Source: Paenibacillus aquistagni
Lineage (GTDB): Bacteria; Bacillota; Bacilli; Paenibacillales; Paenibacillaceae
Assembly: GCF_900177815.1 (NCBI RefSeq)
Contig: NZ_FXAZ01000004.1
Span: forward strand, 434,001 to 498,000
Direction: 5' to 3'
DNA: 64,000 bases
Notes under the pieces: generated by a model
Told to the model about the DNA's origin: nothing
The model's input: only the letters and a program-made list of their open reading frames with translations
The model's database searches: none
Program-made: the position numbers and the translations under genes
Shown: positions 18,959-30,230 of the stretch, piece after piece
Numbering within the stretch: position 1 is the first letter of the stretch
How the letters are laid out: each line of letters begins with the position of its first letter

Positions 18959-20575
18959 TTATTCTCGATCGTAGCTGCTGCAATCCGTGCACAGCATATT
19001 CATCTTCTGCTTGACTTCTGAGAGTGTGTAGTCGTCCGTCAGGATGAGAATAGAATCACCTGCGCGCAGCTTGGTATCACCCTTTGGGATAATTTCCAGA
19101 CCGCCGCGCTTCACCGCAATAAGCAGCGCTTGGCGCGGCCAATTCAGATCACGAATGTACTGATTCTCGGCCTTGCTGCCAATCACGATCGGGATCTCGA
19201 TTAGTTCCTTTGCAGTCTCACGCGATTCTAGTTGATGGTCCATCGCCTCCTTAAAAGGCGTAGTTAATCGATGAAGCAGTTCTTCATAGATAGGCTTTGT
19301 CTTCAAGAGATCACTGATGACATAGGCAGTCAAGGAAACGATAATGACGGGAAGCAGGGTTGCAAAGCTCCCTGTCATCTCCGTAATCAGAAGACTCCCC
19401 GTAATCGGGGCTTTGACGACCGCAGTAAAGAAGCCAGCCATCGCGAGAATCACCATATTGTTCACAAACATTGGATCAAGACCGAACACAGATACAAACA
19501 GCTGGCCTAAGATGGCTCCGACAAGCGAACCAAGCGCCAGCATCGGCAGAAAGATGCCGCCAGGCAGCCCCGAACCATAGCAGATTAATGAGAACAGATA
19601 ACGCACGAGCAGGAGAATCAACAATGCGATCAGCGAGAACGCTTGCTGGTGCAAGGACACGATAATATCATGCCCGCCTCCAAGCATCTGAGGGGCGAGC
19701 AGGCCAAGCGGCACCATCAGGATAAAGGGGAGGATGCCATGCAAATGCACAGGCAGCCAAGTGATGCGCTGATAGATCGACTGAGTCATGAGCAGCGTCT
19801 TATTGTAGATCATGCCCGCTACGCCAAGCATCGCACCGAGCAGCAGCAGGAAGCCATAGTCTTTGATTGGGAGGGACTCTAGGTGTCCAAATGACAAGAC
19901 AGGAGTCAGGCCGAAAAATTGAGAGGCAACGACATCCGCGGTAACAGATGACGTCATCACCGTCAATAAAATGATGGGAGAGAAGTGACGATGTACTTCT
20001 TCCAGCACAAATAAGACTCCGGCAAGTGGAGCATTGAATGCTGCTGACAGCCCAGCACTTGCTCCGCAGGTGAGCAAGAACTTTTCTTCGAATACGCTGC
20101 GATTGCCAGATAATCGATGGATGCCTTGGCCTAGTGCGGCGCCAAGCTGGATGGATGGGCCCTCTCTGCCTAGAAATAACCCCGAGCCAATCGCAAGCGT
20201 GCCGCCAACGAACTTTTTGATGAAGACAGACAGCCAGTTCATATGCAGCTCGTTAACGAGCTGACCTTCCACCTGAGGGATGCCGCTGCCTTTGATGAGA
20301 GGATCGCTTTTGATAAGCAGGCCAATGACCCAAGCGAGCAGCAGCGCACCTGCAATCAAGACAGGCACCCAGATAAGATGCTGCTGAACGTATCCAAACA
20401 TGTCTTTGACCAAATGCAAAGCCTCTGTGACAGCCATGCGGAACAAGCTGATGAACAGTCCGACGACAAGACCAACAATGGTTGCTTTGAAAATAAATTT
20501 GAGGATAGGTTCTTTCCATACTCTTAAAGTGTGGGTTGTTGAATTTGGAGAAGGGAGCCTTTCGGATTCATGCAT
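18959..20575 (-). CDS. ClC family chloride channel or H+/Cl- antiporter with C-terminal TrkA-C domain
   Basis: About 538 residues with about ten or more hydrophobic segments. Selectivity motifs: GSGIPQ, GREGPSIQLG, GSGLPGGIFLP. The C-terminal 80 residues (IGSKAENQYIRDLNWPRQ, GDTKLRAGDSILILTDD) are a TrkA-C/RCK-type regulatory domain. An antiporter is more likely than a channel for bacterial ClC proteins, but the gating glutamate alone (in GREGP) does not settle this. ATG 20575 is chosen; an upstream TTG at 20587 is possible, and neither has a strong ribosome binding site. Confidence 0.92.
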   Translation of the reverse strand: MHESERLPSPNSTTHTLRVWKEPILKFIFKATIVGLVVGLFISLFRMAVTEALHLVKDMFGYVQQHLIWVPVLIAGALLLAWVIGLLIKSDPLIKGSGIPQVEGQLVNELHMNWLSVFIKKFVGGTLAIGSGLFLGREGPSIQLGAALGQGIHRLSGNRSVFEEKFLLTCGASAGLSAAFNAPLAGVLFVLEEVHRHFSPIILLTVMTSSVTADVVASQFFGLTPVLSFGHLESLPIKDYGFLLLLGAMLGVAGMIYNKTLLMTQSIYQRITWLPVHLHGILPFILMVPLGLLAPQMLGGGHDIIVSLHQQAFSLIALLILLLVRYLFSLICYGSGLPGGIFLPMLALGSLVGAILGQLFVSVFGLDPMFVNNMVILAMAGFFTAVVKAPITGSLLITEMTGSFATLLPVIIVSLTAYVISDLLKTKPIYEELLHRLTTPFKEAMDHQLESRETAKELIEIPIVIGSKAENQYIRDLNWPRQALLIAVKRGGLEIIPKGDTKLRAGDSILILTDDYTLSEVKQKMNMLCTDCSSYDRE

Positions 20576-21371
20576 TAAACAGACCAACTCTTTTCACGAC
20601 GACTTTGTAGAATAAGTTCTAAGATCAGCCTTGGCCGGCAACTCGCACCTATGCGGTTTAGACCATTTATCTAGCCCTAAGCAATTAACGCGCTAAAGAC
20701 ATCTTTGCTGCCTAGTGACTAATAATGATGAATAGGCAAGGCGGGCCAGCTGGAATCTTTCGTTTATTCTGCTCCAATGCTGGAGGAGATGATACCTATA
20801 TATTGTAGAACGAAGCCTATCATGTCGTCTATGTGGCTCATGCGGTGTATTCAACGATATGAATGGATTAGAGCGAATGAGCGATCAATATAGAACGATT
20901 TTTTCATACAGATGGATATTTATATCCCTATGCATGGCTCTCAGGTTGCTATTACGTAATATAGCGGGGTGATTCCAGCACCACACTGATCATTCAGCTA
21001 ATGAAAAATGAATGCAATAAGAGATTAAAAACACTTTGTTTAATGGATATACAAAGTTATGCGAGATGTGCTAGGATGATATCAAGAAATCATGAACATG
21101 GATGCGAGAAGGTGGTGGGTGGAACCGGATACAGAGGACACGAGGCAGTAAGCCAGTAAGGCAGTATGGCTGCATGTGAAGATAATGAGATAGGCATGAT
21201 GCATAAAGGGTAAAGCTATATATGAGCATGCCGCAGCAAGCATGCAGCGCAAACACGACTGCTGCTGGAAGAGAGAAATAAGGCAGCTAGAACGAAAGAG
21301 ATGAAGGCTGCTGTTGAACCTGAACGTGGTTAAGGTCAAGGCTACTTAACATGATGAAGCTTATTTTGATT
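20576..21371. other. Long intergenic region upstream of the GH3 gene
   Basis: About 800 bp with no convincing gene on either strand. It contains the inverted repeat ACTTTGT (21033-21039) / ACAAAGT (21051-21057) around a TATAC-like box, a possible operator-promoter, and ends at a cre-like site. The GH3 leader would be roughly 330 nt if transcription starts near 21060. Confidence 0.4.
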
Positions 21372-21385
21372 TGATATCGATAACA
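21372..21385 (+). promoter_or_regulatory. cre-like operator abutting the GH3 ribosome binding site
   Basis: TGATATCGATAACA fits TGWNANCGNTNWCA at every position and ends at the base before the TTGGAGG ribosome binding site. CcpA or another LacI-family repressor could block elongation here. Confidence 0.6.
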
Positions 21386-21401
21386 CTTGGAGGTTATTCT
21401 C

Positions 21402-23708
21402 GTGAACGTTAAAGATGCAAGTCTGCCGATAGAAGCAAGGGTCCGTCATTTATTAGATAAGATGACGGTAGAAGAGAAGATTGGCCAGCTGATTCAGCTG
21501 TATGGCTGGGAAATGTATGAGAAAGCTCAAGGGAAAATTGTGCTTACGGATGCTTTTAAGAAAAGAATGCTTCAAGGAGGCATTGGCTCCTTGTACGGCA
21601 CACTGCGAGCTGACCCTTGGACAGGCGTTACACTTGAGACTGGATTATCGCCGCGAGACGGCGCTCATGCCGTGAATGAGATTCAGCGCTTTGCCGTTGA
21701 ACAGACGAGACTGGGGATTCCTATTCTTATAGGAGAGGAATGCTCTCACGGCCATATGGCGATTGGCGCCACTGTGTTCCCTGTGCCGCTTGCGATCGGA
21801 AGCGCTTGGAATCGCGAGCTGTTTGAGCAGATGTGCCGCGCGGTCGCGATTGAAACGAGAGCGCAAGGTGGAGCAGTGACCTATTCGCCAGTGCTTGACG
21901 TTGTGCGCGATCCACGATGGGGAAGAACAGAGGAATGCTTCAGCGAGGACAGCTATCTCGTGAGCGAGCTTGGCGCAGCAGCTGTGCGAGGGATGCAGGG
22001 CAAGGACCTAAGCTCGCCAGACAGCATTGGGGTCACTCTGAAGCATTATGCCGCTTATGGCGCTTCTGAAGGGGGGCGCAATGCCGCTACTGTGCATATC
22101 GGCGCGAGAGAGCTGCATGAGGTGGATCTGCCTCCATTTGAGAAAGCGATTGCGGAGGGTGCATTCTCCGTCATGACCGCCTATAACGAGATTGATGGCG
22201 TGCCTTGCACCTCCAGCCGTTATTTGTTGAACCATGTGCTGCGTGAGCAGTGGGGCTTCCAAGGGTTTGTCATTACGGATTGCGGTGCAATCGACATGCT
22301 CTACTCTGGACACAATGTAGCACCGACAGGAGAAGCGGCATCGGCCTTAGCCTTGTCTGCTGGGGTAGATATGGAGATGTCAGGCTCCATGTTCAGCCGT
22401 TATCTGATGGAGGCCTTGAATAAGCGTCTGGTATCGCAAGAGGAGCTGGACGAGGCTATACGCCGCGTATTGGATGCGAAGTTCCGTCTTGGCTTGTTCG
22501 ACAACCCTTATGTGGACCCTGAGCGCGCGGCGATTGTCATTGGGGCAAAAGAGCATGCTGACATCGCGAAGCAGGTCGCTCTAGAGAGCACGATCCTGCT
22601 TAAAAATACAAACAGCATTCTGCCGCTGAACAAAAACAGCAAGCAGAAGATTGCCGTTATCGGCCCGAATGCCGATCGCCCATACAATCAGCTTGGCGAC
22701 TACACGTCACCACAGCCAAGAGCGCATGTCGCGACGGTACTGGATGGGATTCGTCATAAGCTTGAGGATCGTGATGCAGAGGTGATCTACGCTCCGGGCT
22801 GTCGGGTGAAGGAGGATTCAAGGGAAGGCTTTGAGGTCGCGATTGAGGCTGCGAAGGAGGCTGATCTTTCGATCCTTGTGCTCGGCAGCTCCAGCGCTCG
22901 CGACTTCGGAGAAGGCACGATTGACCTGCGCACAGGGGCTTCAATTGTTACCGATTCGGCCGAGAGTGAGATGGACTGCGGCGAGGGCGTGGATCGTACC
23001 AGCCTGCGCCTGTCCGGCGTACAGCTTGAGCTGGCCCAAGAGATCGGCAAGCTGGGCAAGCCGATTATTATTGTCTATATCAATGGCAGACCGATTGTAG
23101 AGCCATGGATTGAAGAGCATGCTGATGCGATTCTTGAGGCCTGGTATCCTGGCCAAGAAGGCGGGCATGCCATCGCGGATCTGCTGTTTGGCGATGCGAA
23201 TCCTTCAGGGAAGCTCAGCATCACGATTCCGATGCATGAAGGACAGATGCCAATCTCCTATCATCTGCGCAGACCAAGCAAGCGAAGATATGTTGAGATG
23301 GATCTGAAGCCTCGATATGCATTTGGCTATGGGCTTAGCTATACGACGTATGATTATGCTAATCTTCAAGTCCGTGCTTCACAAGGGGCAGGAGTCGAGC
23401 TTGTGCATGTTCAAGTTGAGGTTACCAATACGGGGCAGCGAGCAGGCCAAGAAGTCGTGCAGCTCTACATTCGTGATCGTTACAGCACGTTTACCCGCCC
23501 TGAGCTGGAGCTGAAGGGCTTTGAGAAAGTATTTGTGGAACCTGGGGAAACGCGGCTCGTCCAATTTGCGCTGACGAAGGAGCATCTCGCACTGCTCAAT
23601 GAACGGCTGGAGCGGGTCGTAGAGCCCGGTGAATTCATAATCTCGGTAGGTCCTAGCAGCGATCAGCTGCTGTCTCAGTCTATTCATATTGAAGGTGGGG
23701 ATTGCTAA
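21402..23708 (+). CDS. Glycoside hydrolase family 3 (beta-glucosidase/xylosidase type)
   Basis: 768 residues, cytoplasmic (no signal peptide). Order: GH3 N-terminal barrel (GIPILIGEECSHGHMA, nucleophile Asp293 in VITDCGAIDML), GH3 C-terminal sandwich (IAVIGPNADRPYNQLGDY, GQEGGHAIADLLFGDANPSG), and a C-terminal fibronectin III-like domain (VTNTGQRAGQEVVQLYIRD). GTG 21402 is chosen because TTGGAGG lies directly before it; a TTG start would fall inside that site. Its stop overlaps the start of the GH38 gene (TAATG), so they form an operon. It probably acts on imported oligosaccharides; the exact beta-linkage cannot be read. Confidence 0.93.
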   Translation: MNVKDASLPIEARVRHLLDKMTVEEKIGQLIQLYGWEMYEKAQGKIVLTDAFKKRMLQGGIGSLYGTLRADPWTGVTLETGLSPRDGAHAVNEIQRFAVEQTRLGIPILIGEECSHGHMAIGATVFPVPLAIGSAWNRELFEQMCRAVAIETRAQGGAVTYSPVLDVVRDPRWGRTEECFSEDSYLVSELGAAAVRGMQGKDLSSPDSIGVTLKHYAAYGASEGGRNAATVHIGARELHEVDLPPFEKAIAEGAFSVMTAYNEIDGVPCTSSRYLLNHVLREQWGFQGFVITDCGAIDMLYSGHNVAPTGEAASALALSAGVDMEMSGSMFSRYLMEALNKRLVSQEELDEAIRRVLDAKFRLGLFDNPYVDPERAAIVIGAKEHADIAKQVALESTILLKNTNSILPLNKNSKQKIAVIGPNADRPYNQLGDYTSPQPRAHVATVLDGIRHKLEDRDAEVIYAPGCRVKEDSREGFEVAIEAAKEADLSILVLGSSSARDFGEGTIDLRTGASIVTDSAESEMDCGEGVDRTSLRLSGVQLELAQEIGKLGKPIIIVYINGRPIVEPWIEEHADAILEAWYPGQEGGHAIADLLFGDANPSGKLSITIPMHEGQMPISYHLRRPSKRRYVEMDLKPRYAFGYGLSYTTYDYANLQVRASQGAGVELVHVQVEVTNTGQRAGQEVVQLYIRDRYSTFTRPELELKGFEKVFVEPGETRLVQFALTKEHLALLNERLERVVEPGEFIISVGPSSDQLLSQSIHIEGGDC

Positions 23709-26700
23709 TGGAACGGATTCAGCGCTGGATCAAGCAGCTGTCGCAGCAGGCATCCTTTGAACGAATCGTCTTAGATCAGTGGACGCTGTCGAGAGGAACG
23801 TATGTGAAGCCGCGCCATTATGAGATGGAGCAGCTGCCTGACAGAGGAGCCCCTGAGACGATGGTAAGGGGAGAGTACGGAACGACCTACCTGTTTGAGA
23901 CAAAGCTAAGCATCCCTAAGCATTGGAGTAAGGATGCAGTAGGCTTCCAATTGAAGGCGGGGGGAGAAGGACTTCTATCCATTAATGGTGTTCCTTATCA
24001 TGGGCTTGATCGCAATCATGACTTTGTGATGCTGCACATTGATCAAGTAGGATGGGAGCCGGAGTTGAGGATTGAATTGTTCGATCCGATCCCTGAACCG
24101 ATCGACCCGCTTAACAATCAGCAGGTCCGCCAAGCGCCAATTCAGCATATTGCATGTGAATTGGTCCATGTGAATAAGCCGGTAGAAAGCCTGCTGTTCA
24201 CGGCTTCTGTGCTGCGCGATACCATGCGTCTTCTCCAGGAGGACAGCCTTGAGCGCGCTCGAATCCACTCTGCCCTCACACATGTCATGCAATCGGTGAG
24301 CACAGAAAGCGAGCGACTGCGCACGGACCCTGCATGGGTGAGAGAGTTGGAGCTTGAACTAAAAAGCAGCGTGTCAATTCAAGGAGAGAATCACGACGCG
24401 CAATCTCGCGGCATCATGCACATGGTGGGGCAGTCACATATTGATGTTGCATGGCTGTGGCCAATACGAGAAACGATTCGCAAATGCAGCCGCACCTTCT
24501 CGACGGTCATGACGCTCATGGACGAGTATCCACAGTTTCAATATGCACAGAGCCAGCCGCAGCTGTACGCTTATGTGAAGGAGTATTATCCGGAGCTGTA
24601 CGCACGGATCAAGGAACGGGTTGCTGACGGGCGCTGGGAGCTCGTAGGCGGCATGTGGGTAGAGCCTGATATGAATATTCCAAGCGGCGAATCGCTGGTT
24701 CGGCAGCTGTTGTATGGACAGCTCTTCTATGAGCAGGAGTTCGGCAAGCGCTCGTCGATCGAATGGGTGCCGGATACGTTTGGCTATTGCGCGTCGCTTC
24801 CGCAGCTTCTGAAGCAGGCCGGCATGAACTACTTCATGACCTCGAAGCTGAATTGGAATGACACAAATCCATTCCCATACGATCTGTTTCACTGGGTAGG
24901 GATAGACGGCACTTCTATCTTATCGTTCTTGAATCATGGTCTAAATGAGCATACGACGCCAAAGGATATAAGCGAGCATTGGGCCTCTTATCGTCAGAAG
25001 GCGAAGCATCCCGAGCAGATGCTCTTGTATGGCCATGGAGACGGTGGCGGCGGGGTTACGCGCAATATGCTTGAATACATGGAGCGCGGAGAGCTTATGG
25101 CTTCGCTTCCGGAGGTGCGCTACAGCTCAGCTGAGCAATTTTTCAGCCGCATAGGCGAGGACCGCAAGGATCTGCCTTCTTGGCACGGGGACTTGTACCT
25201 GGAGCTTCATCGCGGCACCTTTACGACGCATGCGCGCAACAAGCGCTGGAATCGCAAGGCAGAGGTGCTGTATCGCGAGGCGGAGATGTGGAACAGCATA
25301 GGAAGCTTGAGCGCTCTAGATGGACCAGAAGGGGCTAGGGCTGCCCTAGATTCAACGGCTGCATCAACAAGCGCATCTAAGAACGAGCAGGCGCGTCTTT
25401 CTTTGAAAAAGGGCTGGGAGCTCATGCTCTTGAATCAATTCCATGATATTATTCCGGGGACCGCGATTACAGAAGTATACGAGACCTCGAAGCGCGAATA
25501 TGAAGAGATCTTTGCGCTTGGTCATGAGGCGCTTGAAGCGGGACTTCAGCCGATCATTGGCCGAGTGAGCGCGGAAGGCGAAGGCACGCCTTATGTGCTG
25601 TTCAACAGCTTAGGCTGGGATCGGGATGCATCTGTCGTCATTGAAGGGGGAACCGAGCTAAGTGGTCTAACGGCTTGGAGCGACCAAGGGGACGCGCTCA
25701 TATGCGATTATTGCGAGTCTAGTCTTGATGAAGAGCAAGGAGCACTCCATGTTTATGTTCCTTCCATCCCTGCTTTTGGCTACACCACGATCTGGTTGAA
25801 GCCAACTACAGCAGCGGAGTCGGTGGATACAGGTGAGGCCGCAAGCGCTTCGCAGTCGATAGAGCAAGGTGGAAGGATTAGCTCCAACGCGCTAGAAGCG
25901 CAGCAAGCGCATAGCAGCCAAAAGGCTGGAGCAACTCAGGCTTGTTCCATCCCTCGCTGGGAGACGCCTTACTACGTGATGGCGTTCAATGAACGAGGGG
26001 AGATCACGCAGTGGTACGATAAGGAAGCGAAGCGGGAACTCGTTAAGCAGGGTGAAGCGATGAACGTATTCCAGTTGTTCCACGATACACCGACCTATTG
26101 GGATGCATGGGATATTGATCCGAAGTACGAAGCTCAGCCTGTCATGGCTGCAGTGCTCCTGCAGCAGGAGCTGATTGTTGCTGATCCTCATCGTGATGTG
26201 ATCCGCATGACGTGGAAGCTGCATGATTCCGTTATTACGCAGGACATGATCTTGTATAAGCACAGCAGGGTGGTGGATTTCTCCACAAGTGTGGACTGGA
26301 AGGAAGAATACAAGCTCTTGAAGGTGGCGTTCCCTGTCGATGTTGTCGCGACGAATGCGACCTATGAGATTCCTTTCGGGGCGATTGAGCGTCCTACTCA
26401 TCGCAATACGAGCTGGCAGCAAGCGCAGTATGAAGTGTGCGGACATCGCTTTGCGGACCTGTCAGAAGGCGACTATGGCGTCAGCCTGCTGAATGATTGC
26501 AAGTATGGGTATGATGTGCATGGGAGCACGCTGAGGCTGTCATTGCTCCGTGCGCCAAGGTGGCCCGATGCTTCAGCCGATCAAGGGCAGCATATCTTCA
26601 CGTATTCGCTGTATCCGCATGAAGGAAGCTGGAGAACAGGTGGAGTCGTACAGAAGGCGATGGAGCTCAATCATCCTATTCTTCCGGTGAAGAGCAAGCC

Positions 26701-26989
26701 GGGAACAGGAGCGCTTCCATCTACGCATCGTCTAATCGGCTATGAGAGCAAGCATGTCATGCTGGATACGGTCAAGCCGGCAGAAGCAGGGGATGGTATT
26801 GTGCTTCGACTGTACGAAGCAACAGGCAGCAGAGGGGATGCAGTGATCAGTGGACTTGATGCAGTGAAGCAGGCGCTGCGCGTGAACCTGTTGGAGGATA
26901 TGGAGGAAGAGCTGCAAATGTTCGAAGGCCGTCTTGCGCTTTCTTTCCTTCCTTATGAGGTAAAGAGCATCAAGCTTGTCTCACGCTGA
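23708..26989 (+). CDS. Alpha-mannosidase, glycoside hydrolase family 38
   Basis: 1093 residues, cytoplasmic. The zinc site GQSHIDVAWLWP and nucleophile Asp356 in WVPDTFGYCASLPQLL define GH38; DGRWELVGGMWVEPD is also typical. Helical middle domain (WELMLLNQFHDIIPGTAI) and C-terminal beta domains (YVLFNSLGWDRD) are present. It hydrolyses alpha-mannosides, as on mannan or N-glycan fragments. ATG 23708 overlaps the GH3 stop, with GGTGGGG upstream. A low-complexity Ala/Ser/Gln stretch near residues 700-740 (about 25800-25950) is a likely linker insertion. A bidirectional terminator follows. Confidence 0.95.
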   Translation: MERIQRWIKQLSQQASFERIVLDQWTLSRGTYVKPRHYEMEQLPDRGAPETMVRGEYGTTYLFETKLSIPKHWSKDAVGFQLKAGGEGLLSINGVPYHGLDRNHDFVMLHIDQVGWEPELRIELFDPIPEPIDPLNNQQVRQAPIQHIACELVHVNKPVESLLFTASVLRDTMRLLQEDSLERARIHSALTHVMQSVSTESERLRTDPAWVRELELELKSSVSIQGENHDAQSRGIMHMVGQSHIDVAWLWPIRETIRKCSRTFSTVMTLMDEYPQFQYAQSQPQLYAYVKEYYPELYARIKERVADGRWELVGGMWVEPDMNIPSGESLVRQLLYGQLFYEQEFGKRSSIEWVPDTFGYCASLPQLLKQAGMNYFMTSKLNWNDTNPFPYDLFHWVGIDGTSILSFLNHGLNEHTTPKDISEHWASYRQKAKHPEQMLLYGHGDGGGGVTRNMLEYMERGELMASLPEVRYSSAEQFFSRIGEDRKDLPSWHGDLYLELHRGTFTTHARNKRWNRKAEVLYREAEMWNSIGSLSALDGPEGARAALDSTAASTSASKNEQARLSLKKGWELMLLNQFHDIIPGTAITEVYETSKREYEEIFALGHEALEAGLQPIIGRVSAEGEGTPYVLFNSLGWDRDASVVIEGGTELSGLTAWSDQGDALICDYCESSLDEEQGALHVYVPSIPAFGYTTIWLKPTTAAESVDTGEAASASQSIEQGGRISSNALEAQQAHSSQKAGATQACSIPRWETPYYVMAFNERGEITQWYDKEAKRELVKQGEAMNVFQLFHDTPTYWDAWDIDPKYEAQPVMAAVLLQQELIVADPHRDVIRMTWKLHDSVITQDMILYKHSRVVDFSTSVDWKEEYKLLKVAFPVDVVATNATYEIPFGAIERPTHRNTSWQQAQYEVCGHRFADLSEGDYGVSLLNDCKYGYDVHGSTLRLSLLRAPRWPDASADQGQHIFTYSLYPHEGSWRTGGVVQKAMELNHPILPVKSKPGTGALPSTHRLIGYESKHVMLDTVKPAEAGDGIVLRLYEATGSRGDAVISGLDAVKQALRVNLLEDMEEELQMFEGRLALSFLPYEVKSIKLVSR

Positions 26990-27026
26990 TTCGAGCAGTG
27001 CAGGATCTGTATTAGCTTTAATGTGT

Positions 27027-27067
27027 AAAAAAGGCTAGCGAGGCATACATGTCCTCGCTAGCCTTTT
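27027..27067. terminator. Bidirectional terminator between GH38 and acnA
   Basis: AAGGCTAGCGAGG / CCTCGCTAGCCTT with A-run before and T-run after; serves both convergent genes. Confidence 0.92.
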
Positions 27068-27138
27068 GATATATAGGGACGAGAGCCAACCGCTCTTCTC
27101 TCTTCGTGTGAAGAGAACCCTTCCCTTGCATCTACTTA

Positions 27139-29865
27139 TTAAGCATGAGTACGTTCGCTTGCGATCATTTGACGAAGCACGGTTTGCAGGATACCGCCAT
27201 TGTGGTAGTAGTCGACATCAACCATGCTGTCAAGACGAACAACAGCATTGAATTCGAATGAGGATTGATCCTCACGTGTTGCGGTTACGCGCAGCGTTTG
27301 GCCTGGCTGTATATCATTGGACAAGCCTTCGATGCTGAAGGTCTCGGTTCCGGTAATGCCAAGTGTGCTCCAGCTTTGGCCTTGCTCGAATTGAAGCGGG
27401 AGAACGCCCATGCCGACAAGATTCGAACGATGGATACGCTCGAAGCTTTCCGCGATGACGGCTTTGACGCCAAGGAGATACGTTCCTTTTGCCGCCCAGT
27501 CACGGGAGCTTCCTGTACCGTACTCTTTGCCTGCGATAACCACGAGATTTTTGCCGCTGTCCTGATACTTCATGGAAGCATCATAGATGGACATCACTTC
27601 GTCAGTTGGCAGGTACTTCGTCACGCCGCCTTCTGTACCCGGCGCCACTTGGTTGCGGATACGGATGTTCGCGAACGTTCCGCGCATCATGACTTCATGG
27701 TTACCACGGCGGGAACCGTAGGAGTTGAAGTCTTTGCGCTCTACGCCATGCTTGGTCAAGTATTCGCCAGCCGGGCTGTCGATCTTGATGTTGCCTGCAG
27801 GCGAGATATGGTCTGTCGTTACAGAATCGCCAAGCAGGGCAAGCACGCCTGCATCCTTGATATCCTGGATATTATTGAGCGTATCGCCAAGGTTCGTAAA
27901 GAACGGCGGGTTCTGAATATAAGTGGACTTCTCATCCCACTCGTACAATTCGCCTTCAGGAACCGGAATGGCGTTCCAGCGCTCATTTTGCGTAAAGATA
28001 TGCTCATATTTCTCACGGAACATATCCGGCGTGATCGCTTGAGCTACAGCTTCCTTGATCTCTGCGTTTGTAGGCCAGATATCCTTGAGATATACAGGCT
28101 GATCGTTCTGATCGTAACCGATTGGATCGTTCGCAAGGTCAATGTTCACAGTGCCTGCCAGCGCGTAAGCGACAACCAGCGGCGGAGATGCCAAGTAGTT
28201 CGCTTTCACTTGAGCATGCACACGGCCTTCGAAGTTGCGGTTACCCGACAACACAGCGGCTACAGTCAAATCATTGTCTGCAATCGCTTGGCTCACTTCA
28301 TCTGGAAGCGGACCGGAGTTGCCGATACAAGTTGCGCAGCCGTAGCCGGCTACGTGGAAGCCAAGTGACTCAAGGGAGTCAAGCAGGTTCGCTTTTTGCA
28401 AATACTCCGTAACGACAAGGGAGCCTGGCGTCAAGCTGCTCTTCACATATGCAGGCTTCTTCAAGCCGCGCTCTACTGCCTTCTTCGCCACCAAGCCAGC
28501 ACCGATCATGACGCTTGGGTTGGATGTATTCGTACAGCTCGTAATCGCCGCGATCACGACAGCGCCAGCACCAAGCTTGGTCTCCTCGCCATTGGCATGC
28601 TTCACGGTAACCGATTCTTGAATCTTCTCATCGGACAAGCCGTATCCGCCTTTGTCGATTGGCGTGCGAATAATCTCGTTAAACGCATCTTTCATATTTG
28701 TCAGTTCTACGCGGTCTTGCGGACGCTTAGGACCTGCCAAGCTTGGAACAACAGAACCAAGATCAAGCTCAATTGTATCCGTGAAGACTGGATCTTCCAT
28801 ATCATCGGTACGGAACATGCCTTGTGTGCGATAGTAGGATTCTACAAGTGCGATTTGCTCTTCGGAACGGCCTGTTCCTCTCATATAGTTCAGTGTTTCG
28901 CTGTCTACAGGGAAGAAGCCGACAGTTGCACCATACTCAGGCGCCATATTAGCTACAGTAGCGCGGTCTGCGAGACCGATGCTGCTAAGGCCGGAGCCAT
29001 AGAATTCAACGAATTTGCCGACAACGCCTTTTTTGCGGAGCATTTGCGTTACGGTAAGGGCAAGGTCTGTTGCCGTTGCGCCCTCAGCCAGCGTGCCAGT
29101 CAGCTTGAACCCGATTACCTCAGGTGTAACGAAGTAGAGCGGTTGGCCAAGCATTCCAGCTTCTGCCTCGATACCGCCTACGCCCCAACCGACAACGCCA
29201 AGGCCATTGATCATGGTCGTATGGGAGTCAGTGCCGACGAGGGAGTCAGGGAACACTTCTGTTGCGCCATCAACTTCCTTCGTTGCCGCTACAGATGCGA
29301 GATACTCCAAGTTCACTTGGTGAACGATACCGGTTGCCGGAGGCACAGCGCGGAAGTTGTTGAACGCAGTCTGTGCCCATCTTAAGAAGCGGTAGCGCTC
29401 TTCATTGCGTTCAAACTCTATATTCATATTGTAATCAAGCGCATCCTTCGTGCCGAATGCGTCTACCATGACGGAGTGGTCGATGACGAGGTCAACCGGC
29501 ACAAGCGGATTGATGGATTTTGGATCTCCACCAGCCTTCTTCACCGTGTCGCGCATGGCTGCAAGATCGACGACGACAGGCACACCTGTGAAGTCTTGCA
29601 AGACGATTCGCGCAGGGATGAACGGAATCTCTTTATTATTGTCACGATCTTTTGCCCAATTCGCGATCTGTTGAACATGCTCTTCTGTAATCGCTCTGCC
29701 GTCAAATTGACGAATGGCAGCTTCAAGCAGCACCTTAATTGAAAAAGGAAGACGGGATATGTTGTCGAAGCCACGATTAGATAAAGCGTCCAGACTGAAA
29801 TAACGGTAGTTCTTGTCTCCAACGCTCAGTTCGCGAGCAGCGGAGAATGCGTCAGTTCTTGCCAT
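27139..29865 (-). CDS. acnA: Aconitate hydratase A
   Basis: 908 residues, AcnA/IRP1 type. It interconverts citrate and isocitrate in the TCA cycle. Iron-sulfur cysteines lie in [15 protein letters not shown] and [12 protein letters not shown]; the swivel domain has [19 protein letters not shown] 29865 follows GGAGGAGGTAC. Members of this group can bind RNA when the cluster is lost. Likely single gene with its own promoter. Confidence 0.98.
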   Translation of the reverse strand: MARTDAFSAARELSVGDKNYRYFSLDALSNRGFDNISRLPFSIKVLLEAAIRQFDGRAITEEHVQQIANWAKDRDNNKEIPFIPARIVLQDFTGVPVVVDLAAMRDTVKKAGGDPKSINPLVPVDLVIDHSVMVDAFGTKDALDYNMNIEFERNEERYRFLRWAQTAFNNFRAVPPATGIVHQVNLEYLASVAATKEVDGATEVFPDSLVGTDSHTTMINGLGVVGWGVGGIEAEAGMLGQPLYFVTPEVIGFKLTGTLAEGATATDLALTVTQMLRKKGVVGKFVEFYGSGLSSIGLADRATVANMAPEYGATVGFFPVDSETLNYMRGTGRSEEQIALVESYYRTQGMFRTDDMEDPVFTDTIELDLGSVVPSLAGPKRPQDRVELTNMKDAFNEIIRTPIDKGGYGLSDEKIQESVTVKHANGEETKLGAGAVVIAAITSCTNTSNPSVMIGAGLVAKKAVERGLKKPAYVKSSLTPGSLVVTEYLQKANLLDSLESLGFHVAGYGCATCIGNSGPLPDEVSQAIADNDLTVAAVLSGNRNFEGRVHAQVKANYLASPPLVVAYALAGTVNIDLANDPIGYDQNDQPVYLKDIWPTNAEIKEAVAQAITPDMFREKYEHIFTQNERWNAIPVPEGELYEWDEKSTYIQNPPFFTNLGDTLNNIQDIKDAGVLALLGDSVTTDHISPAGNIKIDSPAGEYLTKHGVERKDFNSYGSRRGNHEVMMRGTFANIRIRNQVAPGTEGGVTKYLPTDEVMSIYDASMKYQDSGKNLVVIAGKEYGTGSSRDWAAKGTYLLGVKAVIAESFERIHRSNLVGMGVLPLQFEQGQSWSTLGITGTETFSIEGLSNDIQPGQTLRVTATREDQSSFEFNAVVRLDSMVDVDYYHNGGILQTVLRQMIASERTHA

Positions 29866-30014
29866 AAATGTACCTCCTCCATGGTTGTGTGAATAATGGT
29901 ATCAAGCAGTGGTTTGAATGGTCGTTCATGTACAAAGCGATACGAGGATCCACTTTGTATTCTCTGTATGTTCCATCAGATGAAACCTTATTTCAAAATA
30001 TAATTTACAATTTC

Positions 30015-30043
30015 AGTATACCGTTTCTTCGTGTTTTGGTAAA
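30015..30043 (-). promoter_or_regulatory. Probable sigma-A promoter of acnA
   Basis: On the minus strand TTTACC (30043-30038), 17-bp spacer, TATACT (30020-30015), about 150 bp before the start codon. The rest of the gap 29866-30230 is AT-rich and shows no gene. Confidence 0.7.
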
Positions 30044-30230
30044 GAACTTTTCCTGCAAAAAAATGCCTAAAGTCAAGCCTGTTCCGCATACAATGTCTCA
30101 AAAGAAGTGATGCAGGTTGGTCAAGCTTAGCCAGTAATAGAAGAAGGGACAACTTAGATGAAGAAAGCGTGATCGATCCTTTGCATCTTCAAATAAAATG
30201 GATGATACATCATCATTGGAGGCGAGAGGG

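Noticed and set aside
21071..21339. Short minus-strand frames in the long gap before the GH3 gene
   Set aside because: Cys/Leu/His-rich low-quality translations, no ribosome binding sites, and they overlap each other in different frames.
27265..29385. Long plus-strand open frames opposite acnA
   Set aside because: They are antisense to a well-conserved gene and arise from its codon bias; translations show no domain.
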